From: Niastella koreensis GR20-10
GTDB lineage: Bacteria > Bacteroidota > Bacteroidia > Chitinophagales > Chitinophagaceae
DNA: 64,000 bases
Direction: 5' to 3'
Assembly (NCBI RefSeq): GCF_000246855.1
Contig: NC_016609.1
Coordinates: 2,728,001 to 2,792,000 of the forward strand
Positions 54,256 through 63,507 of this stretch are shown here, piece by piece. The notes below the pieces were generated by a model. That model was not told the DNA's origin. It was given only the letters and a program-made list of their open reading frames with translations, and made no database searches. Within the stretch, counting starts at the first letter, position 1, and each line of letters opens with the position of its first letter. Position numbers and translations under genes: made by a program.

Positions 54256-56184
54256 CTATTTCATTCCAGTGGATTTTACGAAGTCTAATGTTTCGTAGCC
54301 ATGACTGCCATCAAGTCGAAGGAAATAGAGACCTTCCCCTAACCGATGTATATCCATTGTCAACAAGTTCTCTCCCGGCGCCACCGACCAGATTCGTGTG
54401 AGTTGCCTGCTGCCGGAGGCGCTGAATAGAGAGACGATCACCGACTCACTTGCCGACGCATGGAATTGCAGTCTCAATTCTCCGCCGACCACAGGATTGG
54501 AATGTATCTTCAGCCTCTTTGAAGCCGATATCTTGACCGACCGGATCATACTGTAGTTTTCAGCCCCGTCTTTTAGCACTGCCCGTAACCTGTAGAAATA
54601 AGTGCCCTCGCCACGCTCGGACACCACATACGACATTCCTGCCAACGGCATTACGGTTGTAAGGGGTAGCTGCGCGATTGGGATAAAAGTCGCGCCATCG
54701 GTGGAATGATACACATTGAAATAATCGATGGGAAGATCAGGCGCCGTATTCCAATGAAGGGTTACACTGCTGCCCGCCCCCGAAGCCGTGAACCCCTGCC
54801 ACCTGTCGGCAAGAACAAGCATCGTCGAGGGAACGGTTATCAGGGTAAAAACCACTCCGTTGGCCAGTGCACTGGTGCCGGAGAAAGAGATGAGGCTGCC
54901 GCTGATACCGGACGCCGGCACATAGGTTTGGGCGCCTGTTGTAAAATTTCCATCCCCATCGTTGTCGATAAGGAGGTAATAATTTGCCGCCACCGAGGCG
55001 CCGGACAGCGTCAGCCCAGTCATGTCGAAGCTGAGATTGACGGATGAAACAGCTCCGGTTGTCTGCGCTTTCCAGGTGCGCACCAATCGCTTGGAGCCGA
55101 TGGCCGCCGCCGGGCCTATGGCTGCCGTGATCGTTTCCTCCGTCAGCACCGCGGAGTCCGTACCAACCATCAGGAATTGACCATTTGTCAGTGCGGACGA
55201 AGTCTTCAGTACAAGGTTGCCCAACCCGCTTTGTCCTGTCCCGTCGCCGCTGCCCGAGTTGACGCTATTGGAACTGGTTTGTACCAGCCCCGATCCATTA
55301 TCTGTTCCAATGCCGAAAATGTTATGCTGGTATGCAGCCAGGCCTGTCCAGAAAACGGTGCCCGCCGAAGAGGTATAGCTAATGGGAGAGGTTGCATTCC
55401 CAAGCGTAATGCCATACTTAAAGGCTAAGTAGGATTCTACTTTATTTTGAAGCGAAGCCGAATTGGCCGCACTGTAGACGACGATCTCGGCGATGTCCCC
55501 ATTCATCTTGGAGTCTGAGGAGGATCGGTCGGCAATCTGGGGAATATCGGTCATTGTGGTGGTAAAATACCCCCCTCTGATATTGCCTGTACGGGCATCC
55601 AGTCCATTCATGTTTAACACGTTGCCGGTGCCGCTGGCCGTCAGGACGACAGGAACGGTTGAGGCCGGCGGGGTTGCCGATTCATAACCCGCGAAGAGGC
55701 CGGCGTCGATCGACCCGAAACCGGTATACAACTGGCCACCGGAGGCCGACCTGAAAAAATACCGGGCACTTATCAAATTGAGCCCGCTATTATTGATAGG
55801 GGAAAAGAAGGTACCCCGCTCATTCGTCACGGGCCCGGTCCAACTACCGACTGCCGAGACGTCCGACATCGTAATCGACGTATTTCCCAGCAGGCGATAA
55901 CCGTTTGTTCCTGATCCGGTAAAACGAACCACCGGGTTGAAATTAAGTCCGTTGAGAACGACTACGGGCGCCGTTAACCCCGTGCCCGTGGACGTCAGGG
56001 AAAAGCTGTTGTTGCCCGCCATGTCCGTCCATCCTGTAAGGGTGCCCCCCGAAGATGGGGAAGCTCCACTACCGGCTTTTATCCATAAGGTCAGGTTTGA
56101 AGCTACCCCGCCGGGACTCTGACAAAAAACCGTCCGTCCCCTACATTGCAGCAATACTACCATCAGGCAGAAAATCTTTTTCAT
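54256..56184 (-). CDS. secreted protein with T9SS sorting domain
   Basis: The frame is open from 56259, but ATG 56182-56184 (MKKIFCLMVVLLQC) gives a clean signal peptide and about 642 residues. The mature part starts GGVASNLTLWIKAGSG and contains Ser/Thr/Gly-rich, LamG-like beta-sandwich sequence to about 270. A fibronectin-like part follows (SVTLHWNTAPDLPIDYFNVY), and the last ~80 residues form a type IX secretion sorting domain (LKIHSNPVVGGELRLQF, then GEGLYFLRLDG). It should be exported and cell-surface bound. The base composition is visibly richer in G and C than the neighbours. Confidence 0.85.
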   Translation of the reverse strand: MKKIFCLMVVLLQCRGRTVFCQSPGGVASNLTLWIKAGSGASPSSGGTLTGWTDMAGNNSFSLTSTGTGLTAPVVVLNGLNFNPVVRFTGSGTNGYRLLGNTSITMSDVSAVGSWTGPVTNERGTFFSPINNSGLNLISARYFFRSASGGQLYTGFGSIDAGLFAGYESATPPASTVPVVLTASGTGNVLNMNGLDARTGNIRGGYFTTTMTDIPQIADRSSSDSKMNGDIAEIVVYSAANSASLQNKVESYLAFKYGITLGNATSPISYTSSAGTVFWTGLAAYQHNIFGIGTDNGSGLVQTSSNSVNSGSGDGTGQSGLGNLVLKTSSALTNGQFLMVGTDSAVLTEETITAAIGPAAAIGSKRLVRTWKAQTTGAVSSVNLSFDMTGLTLSGASVAANYYLLIDNDGDGNFTTGAQTYVPASGISGSLISFSGTSALANGVVFTLITVPSTMLVLADRWQGFTASGAGSSVTLHWNTAPDLPIDYFNVYHSTDGATFIPIAQLPLTTVMPLAGMSYVVSERGEGTYFYRLRAVLKDGAENYSMIRSVKISASKRLKIHSNPVVGGELRLQFHASASESVIVSLFSASGSRQLTRIWSVAPGENLLTMDIHRLGEGLYFLRLDGSHGYETLDFVKSTGMK

Positions 56185-56463
56185 AGCCGATTTCAGGGAT
56201 TGCTGCGACTGCGCGCTTACAGTGCATTTGACAATGCATTTTTGTAAAACGGATTTCATCAGGTAACGGGTTTTGTTATAGGTATCGAAAGATGTGCAAA
56301 AATGGGCAGGTCGAAGAAATTATATCTTAGTATTAATTGTATAAGGATTATTCGTTAATTGTAAATATCCAGACCACCCCTTGTATAATAATCGCCAAAA
56401 CACGTTTCCGTTAGCATTCTTGGAACTGCTTCTGCAAATTCACCTGGTAAATCTTTCAATGTG

Positions 56464-56501
56464 AAAAGGGTGTATGAAAACTCCGATACACCCTTTTTTT
56501 T
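56464..56501 (-). terminator. rho-independent terminator
   Basis: A perfect 12-bp stem, AAAAGGGTGTAT (56464-56475) with ATACACCCTTTT (56486-56497), closes a 10-base loop. It lies about 25 bp after the stop of the MBL-fold gene on the minus strand. The longer T run is on the plus strand, so it may act in both directions. Confidence 0.65.
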
Positions 56502-56522
56502 CGAGTACTTATTCTGTAATTT

Positions 56523-57491
56523 TTAAAATATGCTTTTATAACTAATTGGCAACCATTCGTAGGAGTTATTAACAAATTTCAAATGACCAATACCGGGGAA
56601 TGAAAGATGCGGTGCAGCAATCCAATAACCTTTTTTAACAGCATCTTCAAATGCTTTTTTCCTGGTTATTTTGGCACCGGTGAGATCCACATCGAAATCA
56701 ATGGTTATGGAGGGGTCGGCAAATTGTACGGTGCCAGCATGCACTACGTCACCCCAAAACACCAATTTTTGCCCTTTACTTTCAAGTATGTAAAAACATT
56801 CGCCGGGTGTATGCCCAAAAGAAGGCGCGGAAGTGATTCCGGGAAACAGTTGAGTGCCAGGTTCAAAGATTTTAATTTTTCCTGACTTTTGATATGGTGC
56901 TACAGAAGCCTGTGCGCCATCGAAAAACGGCTGTGCCCTTTTGTTAGACGTTTGTCTATTAGTATCATTCAGCCAAAAATCTGCTTCGGGTTTGCTAATG
57001 TACACCGTAGCATTTGGAAATACCATTTTGCCATTGTCTACCAATCCCCCTACATGATCTGCATGTAAATGTGTGGGTAACACGATATCAATATCCTCAG
57101 GCCTAATGCCTGCAACCAGCAGATTTTGCTTTACCTTACCAAGTGTTGAACCCATGAAGCTACCGCTTCCTGCATCAATTAATATCAGCTTGTTGTTTGC
57201 CCTTACCAAAAAAGCAGTGATGGATGTTTCTACAATACTATCGAGGAAACTGTGATGCAGCAAATCATCCAATTCACCAGGCTTTGCATCATGTAATAAA
57301 GTATGCAGGTTTAAAGGAATAGTGCCGTCTGATAATGCTATTACATCGAAATCGCCCAGCTGCATCCTGTAGATGCCAGGCTGTTCGGGCAGTGATGAAA
57401 TAATCTTTTGTGCCGAAGTTGATAAAACGCTGTTTATCATGGCACATATCATAAATATCTTCCTGAAAGAAAATGAACTTTGCAACATCAT
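56523..57491 (-). CDS. MBL-fold metallo-hydrolase, exported
   Basis: From ATG 57489-57491 the protein has about 322 residues with a signal peptide (FRKIFMICAMINSVLSTSAQ). The metallo-beta-lactamase motif is THLHADHVGG, with GHTPGE and later FWGDVVHAG as further metal ligands. This is the exported lactonase/quinolone-like hydrolase branch; an N-acyl-homoserine lactonase-like role is possible. A Crp/Fnr regulator lies 90 bp upstream in the same direction. Confidence 0.85.
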   Translation of the reverse strand: MMLQSSFSFRKIFMICAMINSVLSTSAQKIISSLPEQPGIYRMQLGDFDVIALSDGTIPLNLHTLLHDAKPGELDDLLHHSFLDSIVETSITAFLVRANNKLILIDAGSGSFMGSTLGKVKQNLLVAGIRPEDIDIVLPTHLHADHVGGLVDNGKMVFPNATVYISKPEADFWLNDTNRQTSNKRAQPFFDGAQASVAPYQKSGKIKIFEPGTQLFPGITSAPSFGHTPGECFYILESKGQKLVFWGDVVHAGTVQFADPSITIDFDVDLTGAKITRKKAFEDAVKKGYWIAAPHLSFPGIGHLKFVNNSYEWLPISYKSIF

Positions 57492-57579
57492 ATTTATTTG
57501 ATTTAATGACACAAAGTTCAGGCATGTGTTAGCCGGAAGAAAGCACAAATCTCACTTTAAAATTGTGACATTTGTGCCG

Positions 57580-58149
57580 TTATTTTCTATATAAACGGCT
57601 TATGGTTTCTCTTGACACACCTAGATAAGAGGCAATCAATGTCTTCGGCACCCGCCTGTATAATTGAGGGTATTGTTCTACAAAGTTTTCAAACCGTTCT
57701 TTGGTATTGCCCATGATCATCAACTGTAAACGCTTTTGCAGCGCTACGTAGCCAAGGTTAGTTTTCATGGACACATAATGTTCGTATTTCCAAATCTCGC
57801 GGCCAAGCTTTATCCTGTTTTCATAAGTCAATGCCAGCAGCTCACAATCTTCCAGGCATTCCACCGTTGTAGTGGCAGGAGTATGTTTGGTGAAAGCTTC
57901 CCGTTCGGAAACCCACCAATTTTCAGCGGCAAAACTATAAGTGAACTCTTTACCTGTGTTGGCATCCGTTATATAAGAACGAAGGCATCCTTTCAAAACA
58001 AAATACTCGTGCTTTACAAGATCCCCTTCCCTTATAAGCGGACTGTGTTTCTTGTGTTTTAAAAGTGTAAAATGAGTAATGATATATTCAAACTCTTCAT
58101 CAGTAAGCTTGCAGACCGATTCAATATGTACACGTAATGGATGCGGCAT
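57580..58149 (-). CDS. Crp/Fnr-family transcriptional regulator
   Basis: ATG 58147-58149 gives 189 residues; the frame is open to 58176. The cyclic-nucleotide-binding-like domain covers about 10-120 (LIREGDLVKHEYFVLKGCLR) and the winged helix ends VPKTLIASYLGVSRETISRLYR. There is no cysteine set for an iron-sulphur cluster, so it is not Fnr itself. It is the small Bacteroidota type often linked to one neighbouring gene, here the MBL-fold hydrolase. Confidence 0.85.
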   Translation of the reverse strand: MPHPLRVHIESVCKLTDEEFEYIITHFTLLKHKKHSPLIREGDLVKHEYFVLKGCLRSYITDANTGKEFTYSFAAENWWVSEREAFTKHTPATTTVECLEDCELLALTYENRIKLGREIWKYEHYVSMKTNLGYVALQKRLQLMIMGNTKERFENFVEQYPQLYRRVPKTLIASYLGVSRETISRLYRK

Positions 58150-58298
58150 AATAGCGCAAAAATACTCTAAAAGCAACGGCTATTTTATTAATATCAGCAT
58201 TTATTCGCCCCTGAAATTCTTTGCAGATAAGAATTTCAGGTTTTTTTAGTTTTAATAATCTCCTGTTTTACTTCATGTCATGTAACCCAAAATGCATC

Positions 58299-60632
58299 CT
58301 ACTGCACGCTATTCCTTGGATCTGTTTTGATTTCCATCAGGTATTCTTTGGGCGGTTCAACGCCTAATAAGTTTTTTACAAAATAGTCCCAGCGGCGGCG
58401 CATCATATATGGCGAGTATGTACCATAGCCATGCGCACTGTTGGGAAAAATAACCAGGTCATAATCTTTATTCGCCTTTTCCAATGCTTCTACTACCAGC
58501 ATGGTATTGGAAGCAGGTACATTGTCGTCCATTAATCCATGGGCCAGCATCAACTTGCCCTTCAGGTTCTTTGCATACACCTGGTTGGCCTGTTGGGTAT
58601 AGTTATCCGTACCGCCTGCATTTTTTGTCAGCAACCCAATATAGCGCTCACCCCAGTCGTCTTCATAGTTGCGGTTGTCATGGTTACCGGATTCTGAAAT
58701 ACCCACTTTAAAGAAATCGGGGTAACGGAACATAGCACATGCAGTTGCAAAACCACCGCCTGAATGCCCCCAGATCCCCACCCGCATGGTGTCCATGTAA
58801 GCATATCGTTGTGAAAGTTGCCGGATACCGCTTACCTGGTCTGGCAATGTGTTTTCTGACATATTGGGGAAATACAGATCGTGGAAACTTTTTGAACGCA
58901 ATGGATTGCCGCTGCCTTCAAGCACTACTACAATAAATCCAAGTTCAGCAAGGGATTGGTGATCGCCCCTGGATGCACTGAAGGCCCAACTGCCAACACT
59001 TCCACCCTGCGGACCGGGATAAATATAATCTATAACCGGATATTTCTTTTTGGGGTCCAGTTTGGCAGGTGTAAAAAGTAAACCATACAGATCAGTTGTA
59101 CCATCGTGCGCTTTCACCGTAATAGGAACAGGCGCTTTCCATCCCAAAGCGGCCAATCTTGATACATCTGTTTTCTCCAGTGTAACAATTGTTTTACCTG
59201 TTATAGCATGCAACTCTGATACAGCCGGTACATTGGGTTTGGAATAGGTATCAATAAAATAATTTTCTGATGGTGATAAAACAATCTGATGCGTACCTTC
59301 CGCTGGCGTGAGCAAGGTTGTTTTCTTTCCATCAAAACCCACTTTATACAACTGGCCAAAGTAAGGGTTCTCCGGCTGTGTACCGCTGGCCATAAAATAC
59401 AACTCGCGGTTTTTCTCATCTACCTTGATCAAACGTGTCACCAGCCAGTTGCCTTTGGTGATCTGATTTTTCAGCTTTCCGGTGGTGGCATCGTATAAAT
59501 ACAAATGTCCCCAGTTGTCCCTTTCAGAATACCAAATGATCTCGTTGGTCTTTGGTAACCATCTCCAGCAGATGGCGCTTGCGCCCGATTCAAATTGCGT
59601 GGTAACTGTTTCCTCAAACACGTTGTGCACCTCACCGGTGCTGGCATTGGCAATGCAGACCTTTTCCTGTTTATGATCCCGGGAAGTGGAAACAAACGCC
59701 AGTTGTGAACCATCCGCACTCCAGTCTATATCACTAAGAACGCCGCTGCGGCTGATATCATCACCCAACGAAGACCGGTGCGGGTCTGGCGGCACATTCA
59801 ATACAATTACTTTGGGTGTATCCACATTAATAACTACCCGTTGTATCATGGGGATCTCTTCATCGCCAGGCAATGGATATTTCCAGGCACGCAACTTAGG
59901 GTGCCCCACATTGGTGGTGATCATATACATATCCCCTACTTTGCGCTGGTCCTGTCTGAACGTGGCTATCTTTTTTGAATCGGGTGACCAACGCAGTATA
60001 GCCCTGTCACTGCTGGTCCAGCCTGCATTGTCTGTGGCATAACCAAAATCTTTGATCCCGTCTGTTGTCAACTGGGTTTGCTGGCCTGTTTTTACATTCC
60101 GCACCCACAAATTATAATCTTTGATGAATGCAGCGCGACTGCCATCGGGCGATAGCGCATCATTACCACTACTGCCTGTCTTATCCGCAGCCGCATCAGT
60201 ATTTATAGTACTACAGGTATAAGTTTCCAGATCACATTTCCATAGCTTGCCACCCACTCTGAAGAGGATGGCCTTTCCATCAGTAGCATAGCTGAAAATC
60301 TGGAAAGGCAGCATTGCAGGCTTATATGATTTTCCGCTGGCCGTGGACAATGCCGCCGCCAGTTTTTGCTGATCAAAAGCGGCTGTGCGGGTACCTTTGT
60401 TAGGATCAACAAGGATAAATTCACTGCCCTGGGCTGTAAGCGTCCGATACCAGAACCTGTCATCCTTAATCCAGTTGGGTGTTACGTTGCCATGGTCTAT
60501 GAATTGTTGGGTATTGTATGCCATAAAGCTTTCCGCATTGGCATAGTCTTTTGCCGACAATACAGTGCCCTGTTGCGCATTGACCGCTAAAAGTGTTATG
60601 CTGCCAATGAACATAGATAAAAATCTTTTCAT
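58299..60632 (-). CDS. exported prolyl oligopeptidase family peptidase (DPP4-like)
   Basis: The 777-residue protein begins with a signal peptide (MKRFLSMFIGSITLLAVNAQ). An N-terminal beta-propeller (about 40-500) of the DPP-IV type is followed by the alpha/beta hydrolase domain. The serine motif is GIWGHSGGGF, the aspartate is in AHGLMDDNVP and the histidine in NSAHGYGTY. It should release dipeptides from peptides in the periplasm. It is a single gene, followed by a small terminator-like region. Confidence 0.9.
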   Translation of the reverse strand: MKRFLSMFIGSITLLAVNAQQGTVLSAKDYANAESFMAYNTQQFIDHGNVTPNWIKDDRFWYRTLTAQGSEFILVDPNKGTRTAAFDQQKLAAALSTASGKSYKPAMLPFQIFSYATDGKAILFRVGGKLWKCDLETYTCSTINTDAAADKTGSSGNDALSPDGSRAAFIKDYNLWVRNVKTGQQTQLTTDGIKDFGYATDNAGWTSSDRAILRWSPDSKKIATFRQDQRKVGDMYMITTNVGHPKLRAWKYPLPGDEEIPMIQRVVINVDTPKVIVLNVPPDPHRSSLGDDISRSGVLSDIDWSADGSQLAFVSTSRDHKQEKVCIANASTGEVHNVFEETVTTQFESGASAICWRWLPKTNEIIWYSERDNWGHLYLYDATTGKLKNQITKGNWLVTRLIKVDEKNRELYFMASGTQPENPYFGQLYKVGFDGKKTTLLTPAEGTHQIVLSPSENYFIDTYSKPNVPAVSELHAITGKTIVTLEKTDVSRLAALGWKAPVPITVKAHDGTTDLYGLLFTPAKLDPKKKYPVIDYIYPGPQGGSVGSWAFSASRGDHQSLAELGFIVVVLEGSGNPLRSKSFHDLYFPNMSENTLPDQVSGIRQLSQRYAYMDTMRVGIWGHSGGGFATACAMFRYPDFFKVGISESGNHDNRNYEDDWGERYIGLLTKNAGGTDNYTQQANQVYAKNLKGKLMLAHGLMDDNVPASNTMLVVEALEKANKDYDLVIFPNSAHGYGTYSPYMMRRRWDYFVKNLLGVEPPKEYLMEIKTDPRNSVQ

Positions 60633-60963
60633 AATATCTACTTAACAGTTAGACGATTGTTTTTTGCAATTTATACTATTGGCAGCAAAACTCCCAATGC
60701 TAATGTTATTTACTCACCTCCTCTTACCTTACGCGATATTTTTACTCAATTTTAATTCATCCTTGTCAATTTATGCAATGGCTTTTATTAACTATGTGTC
60801 AACCCTTACTCATTATAGTTAATTAAGTTCCTATTATGTTTCATCAATTCTTATAAATAGATCATCCAGGACCAACTTTGGACCATCAGTTCGTAAGTTT
60901 AGTGCATATCTGCTTAACTTATGCATATATCTTTAGTAGTTTTCACTATAAATAAGCAACATA
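60633..60963. other. AT-rich intergenic, no gene recognised
   Basis: The stretch is AT-rich and has no convincing gene. It may contain the promoter of the peptidase gene at 58299-60632. A few bases resemble the units of the array that follows. Confidence 0.4.
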
Positions 60964-61215
60964 TGCCCCAATGTTATGCACTTATGTGCCAATGTTATGT
61001 AGGGTTGTCCAAAAGTTATACCGGGTTGCTCCAATGTTTATACAGGTTACTCCAAAGTTTAGTCAGGTTGCTCCAATGTTTAGTCGGGTTGCTCCAAAGT
61101 TGGTTCGAAATGCCTTATAGTTAGTCCTAAATGCGGCATCTTTAATGAGATATGCCACAAAGTTAGTGAGATGTGCCGAAAAGTTTGATCAAAATGCCGC
61201 ATTGTGCAAATCAAA
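60964..61215 (+). repeat. degenerate tandem array, 12 units of exactly 21 bp
   Basis: Cutting the sequence every 21 bases from 60964 gives 12 units with a shared pattern close to T-G-C-T-C-C-A-A-x-G-T-T-x-A-x-x, for example TGCTCCAATGTTTAGTCGGGT, TGCTCCAAAGTTGGTTCGAAA and TGCCACAAAGTTAGTGAGATG. No base is gained or lost between units. The last unit ends at 61215, just past the 3' end (61211) of the minus-strand gene. The period is seven codons and two helical turns. Within the array a short plus-strand frame reads LLQ-based heptads (60921-61124), but I do not treat it as coding. Confidence 0.85.
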
Positions 61216-62395
61216 CATGCAGTGCACGCATCGACGGGAACTTTGGGATTTTTTGATCCACAAATTCAGTGAGCATGCGGGCCGTATATTCATCGCAGGT
61301 AAGACCGTCATTTTTTATTTTTTCTTCATCAGTCAAATCATCCATCAGCAACATTGTTTTATCGTTATTCCGCTTTCTTATCACTAAAATATTCATCAGC
61401 GGATTATTATTCCACCACAAATACACGTTCCCGGCATCCTGTTTGTATTTACCGGTATAAACAATAAGAACCGGCACCTGTGCTCTGTTAAGCCCGTTCC
61501 TTACATAGTTGTTATATATACCAGAGGCGCAATGCATCAATCCCGTACAGGGCCCCAGTATCAACTTAACCTGGCTGGAGCCAAGCAAACAAATGGCCTC
61601 CCTCAGGTTAAGGCCTTTCGAAAATATAAATTTTTCCATGTGGATGGCGCCCAGTAACTCTGTATAGAATTTCTCTTTCCCCATATTCATCTCATCGAAA
61701 TTGAGCACTTTTACATTATCCCGTAGTAAAAGATCTAAAAGCAATTCATAATATACTGGTATGCTTAAGAGTTTATCTCTTTTTGACGCCGAATCCAGGA
61801 TTATAAAAAGCTGTTCATTTTCCTTTAGCCCTTTTTCCCTTAGCCATGCATCTGCCCATTGCTGTTCTTCTTTGCTAATGTACAATTCTATTGGCGTTCC
61901 CATTTTTTCGGAATACAGGCCCAGTTCCCTGTTTAGCGGGAACAAAAAAACAACGCCTTCTTTCGGCTTCAACATAAAATACGACATCGTGAATACACAT
62001 ATCCTGAATGCGCCGCACTGTATTGAGGAACCGTATCTTTGATCTAAGTAGGCCAAAATTGCCTGTTCATTATATGATACGGTAAGAATAAAATCATACT
62101 GTTCGAAATCGATCTCCTGCCATTTCATGGCCGTTATTGCATGCAGATGAGGATTGTTTTTTAAAAGGGCGTCAGATAGCATATTGTGACCTGCTGCTGT
62201 AAAGTTGATGGTTATTGCGGCGTTCTGCAGAAAGCCCTTCAAATAGGTAAGCTTGTGAAAACGGATCACCCAGTCGCCTATAATATCAAATTCTTCTTCA
62301 TGCAGTATAAGTACCCGTTTAATACTCGCAACATCCAACATGTTATTGTTATGCAATATCTTATTCAGCGTTTCCTTTTGGCTTTCAATTCTCAT
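61211..62395 (-). CDS. GT9-like glycosyltransferase/heptosyltransferase-like protein
   Basis: The 394-residue protein fits the GT-B fold of family 9: an N-terminal domain with SIKRVLILHEEEFDIIGDW and a C-terminal domain with LGSSQVKLILGPCTGLMHCASG, where GPxTGxMH is the family's donor-binding pattern. Family members are about 350 residues. It lies 26 bp behind the LanC-like gene in the same direction. The role could be sugar transfer to a peptide or surface glycan. The 21-bp array starts at its stop. Confidence 0.6.
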   Translation of the reverse strand: MRIESQKETLNKILHNNNMLDVASIKRVLILHEEEFDIIGDWVIRFHKLTYLKGFLQNAAITINFTAAGHNMLSDALLKNNPHLHAITAMKWQEIDFEQYDFILTVSYNEQAILAYLDQRYGSSIQCGAFRICVFTMSYFMLKPKEGVVFLFPLNRELGLYSEKMGTPIELYISKEEQQWADAWLREKGLKENEQLFIILDSASKRDKLLSIPVYYELLLDLLLRDNVKVLNFDEMNMGKEKFYTELLGAIHMEKFIFSKGLNLREAICLLGSSQVKLILGPCTGLMHCASGIYNNYVRNGLNRAQVPVLIVYTGKYKQDAGNVYLWWNNNPLMNILVIRKRNNDKTMLLMDDLTDEEKIKNDGLTCDEYTARMLTEFVDQKIPKFPSMRALHV

Positions 62396-62421
62396 GTGCT
62401 ATTATATTTATTCCGGTTATT

Positions 62422-63507
62422 TTAATGCAGCAAATCATAGAGCCAGTCCCCCTGTATGCATCCCTCAAGTGTTAGCAATGCCATGCCCTCTGCAGCATAC
62501 CCGCCTGGAAAACCGTACTCATGGTGCCCGTTATGCAATATGTTATCGTTCTTATTTATTCTTCTTTTATAAAAATCCAGGCACGCTGCAGCATAATTAT
62601 TAAAAGAATCTTCCTTTAAGACGGTTTGTAATTTTCTACAGGCAATGGCATGGTACAACAGGTCTGCGTTCGTACTGTTGTTCAACAGGAATAATTGATC
62701 CACAGCCCCTTCATATTCTTCAAGCAGCCGTATCGCAAACGTTGCAAAACCGGGATCTGTCGTTCTCTCGTATACCTGTAACAGCGACAGTGCCATGCTG
62801 AAAGGGTTGCAACCGGTTGTAAATGGCTTAAAACGCGGATTGTTAAAGAGGACCATCTCCAGGCCCCTGAAACTATGCGGTAAAATCATCCTGATCTCTT
62901 TCTCTCTAAAGCCCGTAGTAAATATCCTGGATAGTACATCTAATATGCCAATGAAATCTTTGTTATCCAGTTGCGGCATCAGGGTTGGGTCCACAAGGCG
63001 GAGCAAGTAAAAGAAATGCAAAACGCATTTCCTGTTGTATTTGGATGAAGGTCCTATAGTTATCAGGGAGTTTTTGCGATAATCCTGCGCAAAATATTTT
63101 CCCAGCCCTGACAGCCTGTACAGGTTTTTGTGGATGTTTTCACGCGGGAAATCACGAACGTTGTTATAAATTACCTGTTTCGCCGTTTCAGGCAATTCGG
63201 CCATACCTTCGTTTATAAATCCTTTTTTCAATAAGTAATTGAGTCCGGCATCCACACCACTCAGGCCATCATAATAATCTGCCGAAGTAAATTCCCCGAT
63301 ACTGTTCCGGATATCGTCTATAAGTTCGTCCGCCATCGCCGTACAGGCCTCGTTATTATAACTGCAGCCATAATGAAAAAGGAAAATGGCCATGCCCATT
63401 TTTCCATTAAGTCCCCTGTCGGTTATGTGAGTGCTGCCGGCAGACATACGGCTAACAATGTTGTGCAGTATGCCGGATATTGTTTCTTCAACAATTAGTT
63501 GTTCCAT
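62422..63507 (-). CDS. LanC-like protein
   Basis: The 361-residue protein has the repeated double-helix pattern of lanthionine-cyclase-like proteins: GLNGKMGMAIFLFHYG, YYDGLSGVDAGLNYLL and GFPGGYAAEGMALLTL. The zinc-binding cysteine-histidine set of LanC is not evident: the equivalent of the CHG motif is not present. It may be an inactive member or one with another role. It overlaps the glycosyltransferase upstream by 13 bases. This class of LanC-like proteins is common in Bacteroidota peptide clusters. Confidence 0.65.
   Translation of the reverse strand: MEQLIVEETISGILHNIVSRMSAGSTHITDRGLNGKMGMAIFLFHYGCSYNNEACTAMADELIDDIRNSIGEFTSADYYDGLSGVDAGLNYLLKKGFINEGMAELPETAKQVIYNNVRDFPRENIHKNLYRLSGLGKYFAQDYRKNSLITIGPSSKYNRKCVLHFFYLLRLVDPTLMPQLDNKDFIGILDVLSRIFTTGFREKEIRMILPHSFRGLEMVLFNNPRFKPFTTGCNPFSMALSLLQVYERTTDPGFATFAIRLLEEYEGAVDQLFLLNNSTNADLLYHAIACRKLQTVLKEDSFNNYAAACLDFYKRRINKNDNILHNGHHEYGFPGGYAAEGMALLTLEGCIQGDWLYDLLH

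Noticed and set aside
60921-61124. Open frame with LLQ heptads across the 21-bp array
   Set aside because: The open frame follows from the 21-bp period (a multiple of three); no start context or conserved peptide supports coding.
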